This document shows, piece by piece, positions 32,395-41,536 of a stretch of DNA of 64,000 bases. Origin of the DNA: Paenibacillus sp. HWE-109 (GTDB taxonomy: Bacteria; Bacillota; Bacilli; Paenibacillales; NBRC-103111); contig NZ_CP091881.1 of the NCBI RefSeq assembly GCF_022163125.1, positions 7,486,001-7,550,000 of the forward strand, in the 5' to 3' direction. The translations under genes were made by a program, and so were the position numbers. The stretch's first letter is position 1, and each line of letters opens with the position of its first letter. Under the pieces are notes generated by a model. That model searched no databases. It was not told the DNA's origin and saw only the letters and a list, made by a program, of their open reading frames with translations.

Positions 32395-34392
32395 ATGAAT
32401 GATCTTGTTGTTAGCTCTAAGAAGTTCGAGCTCGTATCTGATTTTTCTCCACAAGGCGACCAGCCTCAAGCTATTGAGGAAATCGTCAAAAGTATTCAAT
32501 CTGGAAAAAGGCACCAGACGCTGTTAGGAGCAACAGGGACAGGGAAAACATTTACAGCCGCGCAAGTAATTGCCAAGTTGAATCGCCCGACCTTGATTAT
32601 TGCCCATAACAAAACACTAGCCGCACAATTGTGCAGTGAGTTCAAAGAATTTTTCCCTCATAACGCCGTCTCCTATTTCGTCAGCTACTATGATTACTAC
32701 CAGCCAGAAGCCTACATTGCCTCCTCTGACACTTACATCGAGAAAGACTCCAGCATTAATGAAGAGATTGATAAACTTCGCCATTCTGCGACCAGTTCCC
32801 TATTCGAACGACGCGACGTTATTATTGTTGCGAGCGTCTCGTGTATTTACGGTTTGGGTTCGCCAATCGAATATGGCAATATGCTGCTTTCTTTGCGTGT
32901 AGGGATGGAGAAATCGCGTAATGAGATTCTTCATAAACTCGTAGACATTCAATATCAGAGAAATGATATGAATTTTGTCCGCGGGACGTTTCGCGTGCGG
33001 GGGGATGTCGTTGAGATTTTCCCGGCATCGCATGGCGAACAGGCGGTAAGAGTAGAGTTGTTTGGCGACGAGATTGAGCGAATTACAGAAATTAATGTGC
33101 TGACCGGTGAAATCATTGGCGAACGCGAACATATCGCGATTTTCCCTGCGTCTCACTTTGTGACGCACGAAGATACGATGAAAGTCGCGCTCGTGAATAT
33201 TGAACGGGAGCTGGAGGAGCGACTTGCTGAGTTGAAGGAGCAAGGAAAGTTGCTCGAGGCTCAACGATTGGAGCAGCGGACGCGTTACGACATGGAAATG
33301 ATGCAAGAGATGGGATTCTGCTCCGGTATTGAGAATTACTCGGGACCACTAACTTTCCGTGAGCGGGGGGCTACACCCTATACATTAATTGATTATTTCC
33401 CGGACGATATGCTGTTTATGGTCGATGAGTCGCACGTCTCATTGCCACAGATCCGCGCAATGTATAATGGCGATAGAGCAAGAAAAGAAGTGCTGGTTGA
33501 CCATGGTTTCCGTCTGCCTTCTGCGCTGGATAACCGCCCGCTGCGTTTTGAGGAGTTTGAGGAGAAAGTTAATCAAATTTTATATATATCAGCAACACCA
33601 GGGCCTTACGAGTTGGAACATTGCCCAGAGATGGTGCAGCAAATTATTCGTCCTACGGGCTTGTTGGATCCGATTATTGAGGTGAGGCCAACAAAAGGTC
33701 AGATCGATGATCTGATTGCCGAGATTCATGATCGGATACGGAAAGACGAGCGAGTGCTTGTAACGACATTGACCAAGAAAATGTCGGAGGATTTGACGGA
33801 TTACTTCAAAGAAATCGGGATTAAAGTCCGATATTTGCATTCAGATATTAAGACCTTTGAACGGATGCAGATCTTACGTGATCTGCGTTTAGGAACTTTC
33901 CATGTTCTTGTAGGGATTAACTTGCTCAGAGAAGGACTTGATTTACCAGAGGTTTCCTTGGTTGCGATCTTAGATGCTGACAAAGAAGGCTTCCTGAGGT
34001 CGGAGCGCTCGTTGATTCAAACGATCGGCCGTGCTGCGCGTAACTCCGATGGCCGAGTCATTATGTATGGGGATAAGATCACGGATTCCATGCAGAAGGC
34101 CATCTACGAAACAGGGCGCCGCCGGAGCTTGCAAGAGGCGCACAACGAGAAGCTCGGCATTACGCCGCAGACAATTGCCAAGAGGATTCGCGACGTCATT
34201 GAAGCTACGAAAGTGGCGGAAGAGAAAGCCGATTACTTGGCTGATGTGAAAGGCGCGAAGATGTCGAAGAAAGATCGCGCTTCATTGATCGAGCGTCTGG
34301 AAGGCGAAATGAAAGAAGCTGCGAAGAATCTGCAGTTCGAACGAGCGGCACAACTGCGTGACGCCATTATGGAAATGAAAGCTGACGCCTAA
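32395..34392 (+). CDS. uvrB: Excinuclease ABC subunit B
   Basis: UvrB verifies DNA damage handed over by UvrA and recruits UvrC. The 665-residue protein has Walker A GATGTGKTFTAAQV, the beta-hairpin YYDYYQPEAYIASSDTYIEK that inserts between strands, DESH in FMVDESHVSLPQIRAMYNG, and the helicase motif QTIGRAARNSDGRVI. A C-terminal UVR domain (about 625-660, FERAAQLRDAIMEMK) binds UvrC. ATG 32395 is used, with AGGTGATA upstream; GTG 32392 is adjacent. It is followed by uvrA after 36 bp, with a short hairpin over its stop. Confidence 0.97.
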   Translation: MNDLVVSSKKFELVSDFSPQGDQPQAIEEIVKSIQSGKRHQTLLGATGTGKTFTAAQVIAKLNRPTLIIAHNKTLAAQLCSEFKEFFPHNAVSYFVSYYDYYQPEAYIASSDTYIEKDSSINEEIDKLRHSATSSLFERRDVIIVASVSCIYGLGSPIEYGNMLLSLRVGMEKSRNEILHKLVDIQYQRNDMNFVRGTFRVRGDVVEIFPASHGEQAVRVELFGDEIERITEINVLTGEIIGEREHIAIFPASHFVTHEDTMKVALVNIERELEERLAELKEQGKLLEAQRLEQRTRYDMEMMQEMGFCSGIENYSGPLTFRERGATPYTLIDYFPDDMLFMVDESHVSLPQIRAMYNGDRARKEVLVDHGFRLPSALDNRPLRFEEFEEKVNQILYISATPGPYELEHCPEMVQQIIRPTGLLDPIIEVRPTKGQIDDLIAEIHDRIRKDERVLVTTLTKKMSEDLTDYFKEIGIKVRYLHSDIKTFERMQILRDLRLGTFHVLVGINLLREGLDLPEVSLVAILDADKEGFLRSERSLIQTIGRAARNSDGRVIMYGDKITDSMQKAIYETGRRRSLQEAHNEKLGITPQTIAKRIRDVIEATKVAEEKADYLADVKGAKMSKKDRASLIERLEGEMKEAAKNLQFERAAQLRDAIMEMKADA

Positions 34393-34428
34393 TTTGGCGT
34401 CGGCTTCACATAGGAGAGGAAGGGTAAC

Positions 34429-37311
34429 GTGTCTAGAGACCAAATCGTCATTAAAGGAGCTAGAGCTCATAATCTCAAAAATATCGACGTCACGATCCCA
34501 CGTGATAAGTTCGTTGTTTTAACCGGCTTAAGTGGTTCGGGGAAGTCGTCGCTTGCCTTTGATACGATTTACGCGGAAGGGCAGCGCAGATACGTAGAAT
34601 CTTTGTCTGCATATGCCAGACAATTTCTTGGGCAAATGGATAAGCCGGATGTCGATTCGATTGAAGGATTGTCCCCAGCCATTTCAATTGATCAGAAGAC
34701 GACGAGTCGTAATCCACGCTCCACGGTTGGAACGGTCACAGAAATTTATGACTATTTACGCCTGCTTTATGCGCGTATTGGTCGTCCGCATTGTCCAACT
34801 CACGGCATCGAGATTACCTCGCAAACCGTGGAACAAATGGTAGATCGCATTATGGAGTATCCAGAGCGCACGAAGCTCCAGATCCTTGCTCCACTTATTT
34901 CTGGTCGCAAAGGTGAACATGTCAAGTTGTTTACGGATGTACAGAAACAAGGCTTTGTGCGGGTGCGCGTGAACGGTGAAACGCTAGATCTAGCTGAGAA
35001 GATTGAGCTGGATAAGAATAAGAAACATACCATCGATGTCGTAGTTGACCGTATTGTGATTAAGGAAGATGTAGCAACGCGTCTTGCCGATTCCTTAGAA
35101 ACAGCTCTGAAGCTGGCTAATGGCCGTGTCATCGTTGATATTATAGATAAAGAAGAATTGATGTTCAGCCAAAATCTAGCATGTCCGGAATGCGGCTTTA
35201 GTGTGGAAGAACTGGCGCCAAGAATGTTCTCGTTTAACAGTCCTTTCGGTGCCTGTCCGGAATGTGATGGTCTGGGCAGCCAAATGATCGTTGACCCGGA
35301 TTTACTTGTACCGGACATGAAGCTCACGATCGAAGAAGGTGCCTTCGAAGCTTGGGCAGGCAGTACGTCCAATTATTATCCTCAGTTTCTGGCGGCCGTT
35401 TGCGAGCATTATAAGATTCCTCGTAATATTTCTGTATCCGAGATCACCGCTGATCAATTGAAGGTTATTCTCTACGGGACGGGCGGCGAGAAGATTCGCT
35501 TCCGCTATGAGAATGATTTGGGAGCGACGAAGGAAGCGTTAGTGCCTTTCGAGGGGATTATTCGCAACTTAGAGCGCCGATTCAAAGATACGTTCTCGGA
35601 GGGGATTCGCGAGCATATACAAACCTATATGAGCACGAAGCCTTGTCCTAAGTGTAAGGGACAACGTCTGAAACCAGAGACGTTAGCTGTAACCATTAAC
35701 GGCAAGAACATTGCTCATGCAACCTCGCTTTCTATTGGAGAGGCAGAGGAATGGTTTAAAGGACTTAACCTGAATGAGAAAGAATTGACGATCTCCAATC
35801 TGATTCTCAAAGAAATTAGAGCGCGTCTAGGCTTTCTTGTGAATGTGGGTCTGGATTACTTGACGATGCATCGTGCAGCTGGCACGTTGTCAGGCGGAGA
35901 AGCGCAGCGGATTCGCTTAGCAACACAGATTGGATCCAGCTTGATGGGCGTTCTCTATATCTTGGATGAGCCTAGCATTGGGCTCCATCAACGGGATAAT
36001 ACGCGTCTCATTCAGACGCTTGAACATATGCGCAATCTTGGGAACACGCTGATTGTCGTGGAGCATGATGAAGATACGATGATGGCAGCGGATTACATTA
36101 TCGATATCGGCCCAGGCGCTGGTATCCATGGGGGACAAGTTATTGCCCAGGGAACGCCTGCTGAACTCATGAAAGATGAGAATTCTCTGACAGGCCAGTA
36201 TATGAGCGGCAAGAAGTTCATTCCTATTCCAGCTGAGCGGCGCAAGCCCAATGGGAAGTGGATTGAAGTTAAAGGCGCTAAGGAAAACAATTTGCGCAAT
36301 GTTTCCGCCAAAGTGCCACTGGGTGTCTTTACATGTGTCACGGGTGTGTCTGGCTCAGGCAAAAGCACACTTATTAACGAAATCTTGTTCAAAACGTTGG
36401 CCCGTGATTTGAACGGTGCCAAAGTACGACCAGGCGAACACAAAGAAATCGTCGGGCTTGATCAAATCGATAAAGTAATCGATATCGACCAATCGCCGAT
36501 TGGCCGTACGCCTCGTTCCAATCCAGCGACGTATACGGGTGTTTTTGACGATATTCGTGATGTTTATGCGAATACGAATGAGGCCAAGGTGCGCGGGTAT
36601 AAGAAAGGCCGCTTCAGCTTTAACGTGAAGGGCGGACGCTGCGAGGCGTGTCGCGGGGACGGCATTATCAAGATCGAGATGCATTTCTTGCCTGATGTCT
36701 ACGTGCCGTGCGAAGTGTGCAAAGGCAAGCGGTACAATCGTGAGACGATGGAAGTGAAATACAAAGGCAAGAGCATTTCGGAAGTGCTCGAGATGACCAT
36801 CGAGGACGGTTGCGAGTTCTTCAAGAACTTGCCGCGGATTCACCGGAAGTTGACGACGCTGCTCGATGTGGGGCTGGGCTACATGACGTTGGGCCAGCCG
36901 GCGACTACGCTGTCAGGCGGCGAAGCCCAGCGTGTGAAGCTTGCTGCGGAGCTTTATCGCCGCAGCACAGGCAAGACGATCTACATCTTGGATGAGCCCA
37001 CTACGGGGCTTCACATCCACGATATCGATCGTCTGCTCAAGGTCCTTCACCGTCTCGTAGAGAACGGTGAAACGGTGCTCGTCATCGAGCATAACCTCGA
37101 TGTCATCAAGACGGCAGACCATGTAATCGATCTAGGCCCCGAAGGTGGGAACCGAGGCGGCTTGATCGTGGCTACCGGGACGCCGGAGGATGTTGTGAAA
37201 GTGGCCGGATCGTATACCGGTCAGTATTTGAAACCGATCCTCGAGAGAGATCGGGAGCGGTCTGAGAACTACGCGAAGCGACTAGCTGTTTTGGAAGAAT
37301 CGGTGGGCTAA
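34429..37311 (+). CDS. uvrA: Excinuclease ABC subunit A
   Basis: UvrA is the damage-sensing ABC ATPase of nucleotide excision repair. The 960-residue protein has two ABC modules: Walker A GLSGSGKSS (about 32-40) and GVSGSGKST (about 640-648), and signatures LSGGEAQRIRLA and LSGGEAQRVKLA. It has two zinc modules, CPECG with CPECDG (about 250-275) and CEACRGDG with CEVCKG (about 740-770). The start is GTG 34429 after GGAGAGGAAGGG. It forms an operon with uvrB and should share its SOS control. A strong terminator follows. Confidence 0.97.
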   Translation: MSRDQIVIKGARAHNLKNIDVTIPRDKFVVLTGLSGSGKSSLAFDTIYAEGQRRYVESLSAYARQFLGQMDKPDVDSIEGLSPAISIDQKTTSRNPRSTVGTVTEIYDYLRLLYARIGRPHCPTHGIEITSQTVEQMVDRIMEYPERTKLQILAPLISGRKGEHVKLFTDVQKQGFVRVRVNGETLDLAEKIELDKNKKHTIDVVVDRIVIKEDVATRLADSLETALKLANGRVIVDIIDKEELMFSQNLACPECGFSVEELAPRMFSFNSPFGACPECDGLGSQMIVDPDLLVPDMKLTIEEGAFEAWAGSTSNYYPQFLAAVCEHYKIPRNISVSEITADQLKVILYGTGGEKIRFRYENDLGATKEALVPFEGIIRNLERRFKDTFSEGIREHIQTYMSTKPCPKCKGQRLKPETLAVTINGKNIAHATSLSIGEAEEWFKGLNLNEKELTISNLILKEIRARLGFLVNVGLDYLTMHRAAGTLSGGEAQRIRLATQIGSSLMGVLYILDEPSIGLHQRDNTRLIQTLEHMRNLGNTLIVVEHDEDTMMAADYIIDIGPGAGIHGGQVIAQGTPAELMKDENSLTGQYMSGKKFIPIPAERRKPNGKWIEVKGAKENNLRNVSAKVPLGVFTCVTGVSGSGKSTLINEILFKTLARDLNGAKVRPGEHKEIVGLDQIDKVIDIDQSPIGRTPRSNPATYTGVFDDIRDVYANTNEAKVRGYKKGRFSFNVKGGRCEACRGDGIIKIEMHFLPDVYVPCEVCKGKRYNRETMEVKYKGKSISEVLEMTIEDGCEFFKNLPRIHRKLTTLLDVGLGYMTLGQPATTLSGGEAQRVKLAAELYRRSTGKTIYILDEPTTGLHIHDIDRLLKVLHRLVENGETVLVIEHNLDVIKTADHVIDLGPEGGNRGGLIVATGTPEDVVKVAGSYTGQYLKPILERDRERSENYAKRLAVLEESVG

Positions 37312-37328
37312 TTTTAGCTGTACACAAT

Positions 37329-37375
37329 AAAAGCATGGTGATCTGACGCAAGTAGTCGGAAGCCATGCTTTTTAT
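37329..37375 (+). terminator. Terminator after uvrA
   Basis: Outer stem AAAGCATGG/CCATGCTTT with an inner GAC/GTC-type pairing, followed by TTTTT. Confidence 0.85.
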
Positions 37376-37599
37376 TTGGACCGATTCAAAAGTGTGTCTT
37401 TTTTCACAATTCCGACTAGGTTACCATGATATTTGTCAAGACTTAATTGAATTCGACAATTTAACCCTCTATCGCGGAACAAGATAGTAGACTTATAATG
37501 AAATAAGAAGATATGTTGAAATTTCCATTGTCCCGTACCCACTATTGATAATCGAGAGATACAGACAGTTCTAATCTATCTACATATTTGGAGGCTGTT

Positions 37600-37758
37600 A
37601 TGAAACCAACGTTAGAATTACAAGAGATTGTTGCTGCTTTGGGGATCGACCCGTTCCGTTTTTTAGCTTGGCAGGAGAAAGAGTTGGCACTGAAAGAACA
37701 AGACCCAACTGAGGGTCCGCATTCAGATTTCATTTCCTCATACGAGCTTGTTATTTGA
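37600..37758 (+). CDS. Small hypothetical protein, 52 residues
   Basis: A short gene with a good ribosome binding site (TTTGGAGG, 7 bases before ATG 37600) and a clean TGA stop at 37756-37758. The product begins MKPTLELQEIVAALGIDPFR, continues with FLAWQEKELALKEQD and ends SSYELVI. The first 33 residues look amphipathic and helical; there is no signal peptide or membrane segment. I do not recognise the family. A TATAAT at 37494-37499 lies upstream without an obvious -35. The surrounding 288-bp and 251-bp gaps hold nothing else I can support, apart from a weak hairpin after the gene. Confidence 0.5.
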   Translation: MKPTLELQEIVAALGIDPFRFLAWQEKELALKEQDPTEGPHSDFISSYELVI

Positions 37759-37791
37759 TGGGGGGGAAATAAGGTCTGTGGTCCAGGATGG

Positions 37792-37829
37792 AACCCGTAT
37801 TCCCTTGTGGAACTTCGGGTTTATTTTTG
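37792..37829 (+). terminator. Possible terminator after the 52-residue gene
   Basis: AACCCG/CGGGTT stem of 6 bp with an 18-base loop, followed by TATTTTTG. The stem is short, so confidence is low. Confidence 0.35.
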
Positions 37830-38009
37830 TTATAAATAATCGAAGAGATGGACATTTTATACGTATGAGGAAAGGCCAATTCATCCAAAAGGTGACAAAC
37901 TTGTTACACATCGTTGTAATCACTTGCATCTAGTGCCCAATCAAGCTAACATAGAATTAAAATAGCAGGACGTGTGCCTTGCACCGAGTTACTATAAGGA
38001 GGTTTCACC

Positions 38010-38210
38010 ATGTTATTGGCAGAAGCAGCAGCAACGACTAGCACGTATACAAGCTTTGATATTTACGTTTTGATCTTCACGGTGGTCATTTTAATTGCAG
38101 TTATTCGACAGTTGATCAACCCGCGAAGAAATTTGTTTGCTCTAGGATTCGCAGGAGTTTCCTTGATCGTATTCGGCATCATGGATTACGTCATGATCAG
38201 CGGCTGGTAA
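38010..38210 (+). CDS. Small membrane protein (possibly DUF2759 family)
   Basis: A 66-residue protein with two hydrophobic helices (about 17-36, FDIYVLIFTVVILIAVI, and 44-62, LFALGFAGVSLIVFGIMDYV) joined by the basic turn RQLINPRRN. Size and two-helix layout resemble DUF2759 proteins such as Bacillus YqgW, but this is a tentative match. The ribosome binding site is excellent (AAGGAGG, 8 bases before the ATG). A terminator follows directly, so it is monocistronic. Confidence 0.7.
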   Translation: MLLAEAAATTSTYTSFDIYVLIFTVVILIAVIRQLINPRRNLFALGFAGVSLIVFGIMDYVMISGW

Positions 38211-38228
38211 ATCGGAGTTAAACAAGAT

Positions 38229-38279
38229 AAAAGCCCACAGGCTTGAGATCGCAAGATCATCGAGCCTGTGGGCTTTTTT
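38229..38279. terminator. Strong terminator between convergent genes
   Basis: Stem AAAAGCCCACAGGCT/AGCCTGTGGGCTTTT with an inner GATC/GATC pairing, then six T. It serves the small membrane protein gene, and probably the convergent isomerase gene as well. Confidence 0.9.
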
Positions 38280-38285
38280 GTGGGA

Positions 38286-39254
38286 TTATACCCACCACAT
38301 TTCACCAAGCGGTTCCTTGATGAGAACTTGTTGAAGATTTTGGACAGCCTTGGAGAAACCTTCGTCCACAGACATCAAGCCGTCCTCGTGCTCGATGCTC
38401 ACGACATAATCATAACCAACAAGACGAAGCGCACTGATGATATCAGCCCATACTTTCATATCATGGCCATAGCCAACGGAACGGAACTGCCATGCGCGAT
38501 CCAGCATGTTCGTGTAGGACTGCATGTCCGTTACACCGTGACGATTCACGTTATTCACATCAAGGGATGTATCTTTGGCATGGAAATGGTGAAGCGCGCC
38601 TGCGCGGCCAAGAATTTGAACGGCTTGTACAGGATCGATGCCTTGCCACCACATGTGACTCGGATCCAGGTTGGCGCCGATCGCGTCGCCTGCTGCTTCA
38701 CGTAGACGAAGCAGTGTGGCTGGCGTATGTACCGAGAAACCGCCGTGCAGCTCAAGCCCAATCTTGATATTGCGGTCAGCTGCATATTTGCCTGTTTCCG
38801 TCCAATAAGGAATGACTTTCGTTCCCCACTGCCAGTCCAGAATTTCCTGGAAGTCGTTCGGCCATGGTGCAACCGGCCAGTTCGGATACTTCGCGTCCTC
38901 GTGGTCGCCAGGGCAGCCAGAGAATGTGTTTACAACAGGGACCTCAAGGCGCTCAGCGAGATCAATTGTTTGTATAATAGCATCGTGAAATTCTTTGGCG
39001 ATGTGTTTTTGCGGGTGAAGCGGGTTGCCGTGTGCGCTTAGTGCGCTGATCGTTAAACCGCGGGACTCGACCGCATGTTTGAAGGCTTTAAGCTTCCCTG
39101 CATCGGCAAGGAGTTCGCTTGGGTTGCAATGTGCTGTGCCCGGATAGCCCCCTGTGCCAATTTCAACAGCATCCAAGCCTTTTGCTGCAATGTAATCTAG
39201 AGCTTCCTCGAAAGGTTTTCCACCGAAAAGAACCATAAAAACGCCTAACTTCAT
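38286..39254 (-). CDS. Sugar phosphate isomerase/epimerase (xylose isomerase-like TIM barrel)
   Basis: A 322-residue AP-endonuclease-2/xylose-isomerase-like TIM barrel protein. It has a short start MKLGVFMVLFGGKPFEEAL, AKGLDAVEIGTGG, VVNTFSGCPGD, KIGLELHGGFSVHT with a metal-binding Glu, GANLDPSHMWWQGID with Asp and His ligands, and VSIEHEDGLMS near the end. Such enzymes act on inositol or sugar derivatives; the substrate cannot be predicted. ATG 39254 has GGAGGTG 6 bases before it. It lies 48 bp after the MBOAT gene on the same strand. A perfect -10 element (TATAAT on the minus strand, 39290-39295) inside the gap suggests a separate promoter. Confidence 0.82.
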   Translation of the reverse strand: MKLGVFMVLFGGKPFEEALDYIAAKGLDAVEIGTGGYPGTAHCNPSELLADAGKLKAFKHAVESRGLTISALSAHGNPLHPQKHIAKEFHDAIIQTIDLAERLEVPVVNTFSGCPGDHEDAKYPNWPVAPWPNDFQEILDWQWGTKVIPYWTETGKYAADRNIKIGLELHGGFSVHTPATLLRLREAAGDAIGANLDPSHMWWQGIDPVQAVQILGRAGALHHFHAKDTSLDVNNVNRHGVTDMQSYTNMLDRAWQFRSVGYGHDMKVWADIISALRLVGYDYVVSIEHEDGLMSVDEGFSKAVQNLQQVLIKEPLGEMWWV

Positions 39255-39302
39255 TAGGTACACCTCCATAAATGGTAAACAACCAAACAAATTATACCAC
39301 TA

Positions 39303-40457
39303 TCATCCAGTAAAATGAAGCAAGCCTTTGTAGATGCGAAGTACGGTCTCGTAATTGGAACTGTAGATAATAACGGAGAAAGTAACTAACGCCTGTGTTA
39401 CAAAACAACGGAAATAGAAATAGCTTTTGGATACCTTCTTCTTGTTCACAGTTGTAATCTTGAGTAGATTTTCGATCGCAAGAATGAGGCCATGATAGAG
39501 CCCGTAGAAGAAGTATAGCCAAGTGAAGCCATGCCACAGCCCGATCAGCACCATGATGAGCACCGACAGGCCAGAGGCAACCCAGCGAGTGGGTACAGTA
39601 CGAGAGAAGAACATGAAGATATGATCACGGAAAAAGTCGCCTAACGTGGCGTGCCAATTGCGCCAGAACTGCGTCATGGAAGGCGAGAAGAGCGGACGCT
39701 TGAAGTTCTCTGGCATCGTGTAGCCCATTAAACGACCGAAACCGATGGCCATATCGGAATAGCCGGAGAAATCCATGTAGATAAGGATATAGAACCAGAT
39801 TAATAAAAATAACGATTGGTGCGTATGCAGATCCTGTTTCAGCACTTGATCAAAGATGCTCGTCATCCAGGTGACGACAACGATTTTTTTGAATAAGCCG
39901 AGAATAATTCGTTTCACACTATCCTCGAAGAGCGCAGCGTTCACCGTATAAGGCTTTTTGCTGTCCGCCATGAAATCACGGAATTTCAGAATAGGTCCAG
40001 AGGTGAAGGTTGGAATGAACAGCAAATAGTTTGCGTAGTCAATCGCCGGCACTTGCCCCTCTTTGCCAAAGAAGTAAGCGAAATAATAAGCGTCGATGAC
40101 CTTGAGAACGTTATAGATAAGGCCTAGATAAATGATGGTATCAAAAAGCGGGTTATGGAAAATACCCGTGACGAAAAGGCGGACACCGAGGAAGACCCCG
40201 ATCACATTAGCGGCTATCGCGAATATGAAGGTAGCTTTACGCCAGACCGTCGTGCGACACAAATAAACAAAACCAGCATAGTTGATAACCGTAAATGCAG
40301 CATAAAAAACAAGCAGCTTCTGACTGAAGAGCAGCAAAAAGCAAAGACTGAATATAATCATCAGAATGCGTTTGTTGTCGGCCCACTTCCGAGTGAGCAT
40401 CAGAACAGCAATCATGCCAATCATGGCGATAATCGCGTTCATATGCATATAAAACAT
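39303..40457 (-). CDS. MBOAT family O-acyltransferase (DltB/AlgI-like)
   Basis: A 384-residue polytopic membrane protein with about ten hydrophobic segments. Family motifs are MDFSGYSDMAIGFGRLMG (about 228-245), FWRNWHATLGDFFRDHIF (about 264-281, His269) and LIGLWHGFTWLYFFYGLYHG (about 304-323), where His309 is the expected catalytic residue. MBOAT proteins such as DltB and AlgI pass acyl groups across the membrane to cell-surface polymers. It follows a DltX-like peptide and a DltD-like SGNH gene, and a carrier protein lies upstream. This supports transfer of an aminoacyl or acyl group from the carrier to an outside acceptor. The ribosome binding site is GAGGAG. Confidence 0.88.
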   Translation of the reverse strand: MFYMHMNAIIAMIGMIAVLMLTRKWADNKRILMIIFSLCFLLLFSQKLLVFYAAFTVINYAGFVYLCRTTVWRKATFIFAIAANVIGVFLGVRLFVTGIFHNPLFDTIIYLGLIYNVLKVIDAYYFAYFFGKEGQVPAIDYANYLLFIPTFTSGPILKFRDFMADSKKPYTVNAALFEDSVKRIILGLFKKIVVVTWMTSIFDQVLKQDLHTHQSLFLLIWFYILIYMDFSGYSDMAIGFGRLMGYTMPENFKRPLFSPSMTQFWRNWHATLGDFFRDHIFMFFSRTVPTRWVASGLSVLIMVLIGLWHGFTWLYFFYGLYHGLILAIENLLKITTVNKKKVSKSYFYFRCFVTQALVTFSVIIYSSNYETVLRIYKGLLHFTG

Positions 40458-40492
40458 GGCTAAAGAACTCCTCGCTTGGAAAGCTTGTTATC

Positions 40493-40603
40493 TTAGAACT
40501 TTTCGTAGATAAATAAGCCCTTGCCGGTGAAATAGATGAAAACCAAATAGAGCATCACGAGATAGATCAGGACTTCGATGGTTTTCCTAAGGATTTTAAC
40601 CAT
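40493..40603 (-). CDS. DltX-like small membrane peptide, 36 residues
   Basis: A tiny gene with a strong ribosome binding site (GGAGGT, 6-7 bases before ATG 40603) and a TAA stop at 40493-40495. The product has one hydrophobic helix, LIYLVMLYLVFIY (about residues 12-24), preceded by basic KILRKTIE and ending in LFIYEKF. DltX peptides are about 45-50 residues, with one helix and a conserved C-terminal FIYNEF that inserts into DltB, so LFIYEKF is a recognisable variant. The gene overlaps the end of the SGNH gene by 37 bp and precedes the MBOAT gene by 35 bp. Automatic annotation would probably miss it. Confidence 0.7.
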   Translation of the reverse strand: MVKILRKTIEVLIYLVMLYLVFIYFTGKGLFIYEKF

Positions 40604-41478
40604 GTGTCTACCTCCTTCGTAAATAGCGGAGCGCCTTCTTCGCGGTTCAAATGCACGAGATCATGGAAATAACGCGGATCATAGGTGTGCATCAGATCGA
40701 GTGTCGGCACATTCGCTGCTTGCAATTGCGCATTGACTGTTTGCTTGAGGGATGCGACATAAGGCGGATCGGCATACCCTTTGTTCCAAGGCATCCAAAT
40801 CACTCGCAGAGTCAGTTTATGCTTATCAGCATAGCGTAGAATCCAAGTCAGAGCATTCAGATTCTCTTTGAAATCCGGTAACTTCATGGCCCCGAAACGT
40901 TGATCGTAATCGGTCCATTTGGTTTTCAGGAACGCATCGTCCTTACGACCGGGATACAACTCTTTATCAATCCAACGGGGTTCGTAGGAAAGATTGCCCT
41001 TGCGCAGATTTCGAGCGAATTCTTCGCCAGAGTCCCGAAAATAATCTCGATACGTATACACGTACGGCTGATACCAAGGTTTGAACCATGGGTAGGTGGG
41101 ATCTGTTTCGAGAGCATCCAACATCGTATGGACATCGATGCCGATGACCAGCTCATTCTGAACTTGGTAGAGGTCCTTCTCTAAGATGTCCTTCAGATCA
41201 GTTAGCTTGCCATAAGAAAGTCCCATCTCTACCAAATGGGATTCTGACTTTTCTTCGATATAAGCACCTGTAACAGACGAATTACCGAAGAAAACCGGTC
41301 CCGTTTGAGACCAGTCATGGTGGTAAAGCGTTTTGGTGAAATCATTTTTGTAGAATCGGCGTGAGCTAACCATCGGGTTCCACCAGGAAATCAGCAGATC
41401 GGATACGATGATGGCTAGCAGCAGACCCAGCACGAAGCTATTTTTTTTGAAAAATGCAGCTGCTTTCAATAGAATCAC
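40567..41478 (-). CDS. Membrane-anchored SGNH-type acyltransferase/thioesterase, DltD/AlgJ-like
   Basis: A 303-residue protein with an N-terminal anchor (about 14-32, SFVLGLLLAIIVSDLLISWW) and an extracytoplasmic domain. FFGNSSVTGAY (about 63-73) fits the nucleophile block with Ser67 or Ser68, and HDLVHLN near the end supplies the DxxH pair (Asp273, His276). DltD- and AlgJ/AlgX-type proteins work outside the cell with an MBOAT partner on O-acylation. Start GTG 41478 has only a weak upstream site, 58 bp after the ligase gene. The exact reaction, final transfer or hydrolysis, is not evident. Confidence 0.75.
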   Translation of the reverse strand: MILLKAAAFFKKNSFVLGLLLAIIVSDLLISWWNPMVSSRRFYKNDFTKTLYHHDWSQTGPVFFGNSSVTGAYIEEKSESHLVEMGLSYGKLTDLKDILEKDLYQVQNELVIGIDVHTMLDALETDPTYPWFKPWYQPYVYTYRDYFRDSGEEFARNLRKGNLSYEPRWIDKELYPGRKDDAFLKTKWTDYDQRFGAMKLPDFKENLNALTWILRYADKHKLTLRVIWMPWNKGYADPPYVASLKQTVNAQLQAANVPTLDLMHTYDPRYFHDLVHLNREEGAPLFTKEVDTWLKSLGKPSKS

Positions 41479-41536
41479 TCATTATCTTGGATTGGTGGAA
41501 CATCATTACGATATTTAAAGGAAAGGTGAGATTAGT

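Noticed and set aside
37748..37933. 61-codon frame after the 52-residue gene
   Set aside because: Its start overlaps the end of the upstream gene, has no ribosome binding site, and the frame runs through a hairpin.
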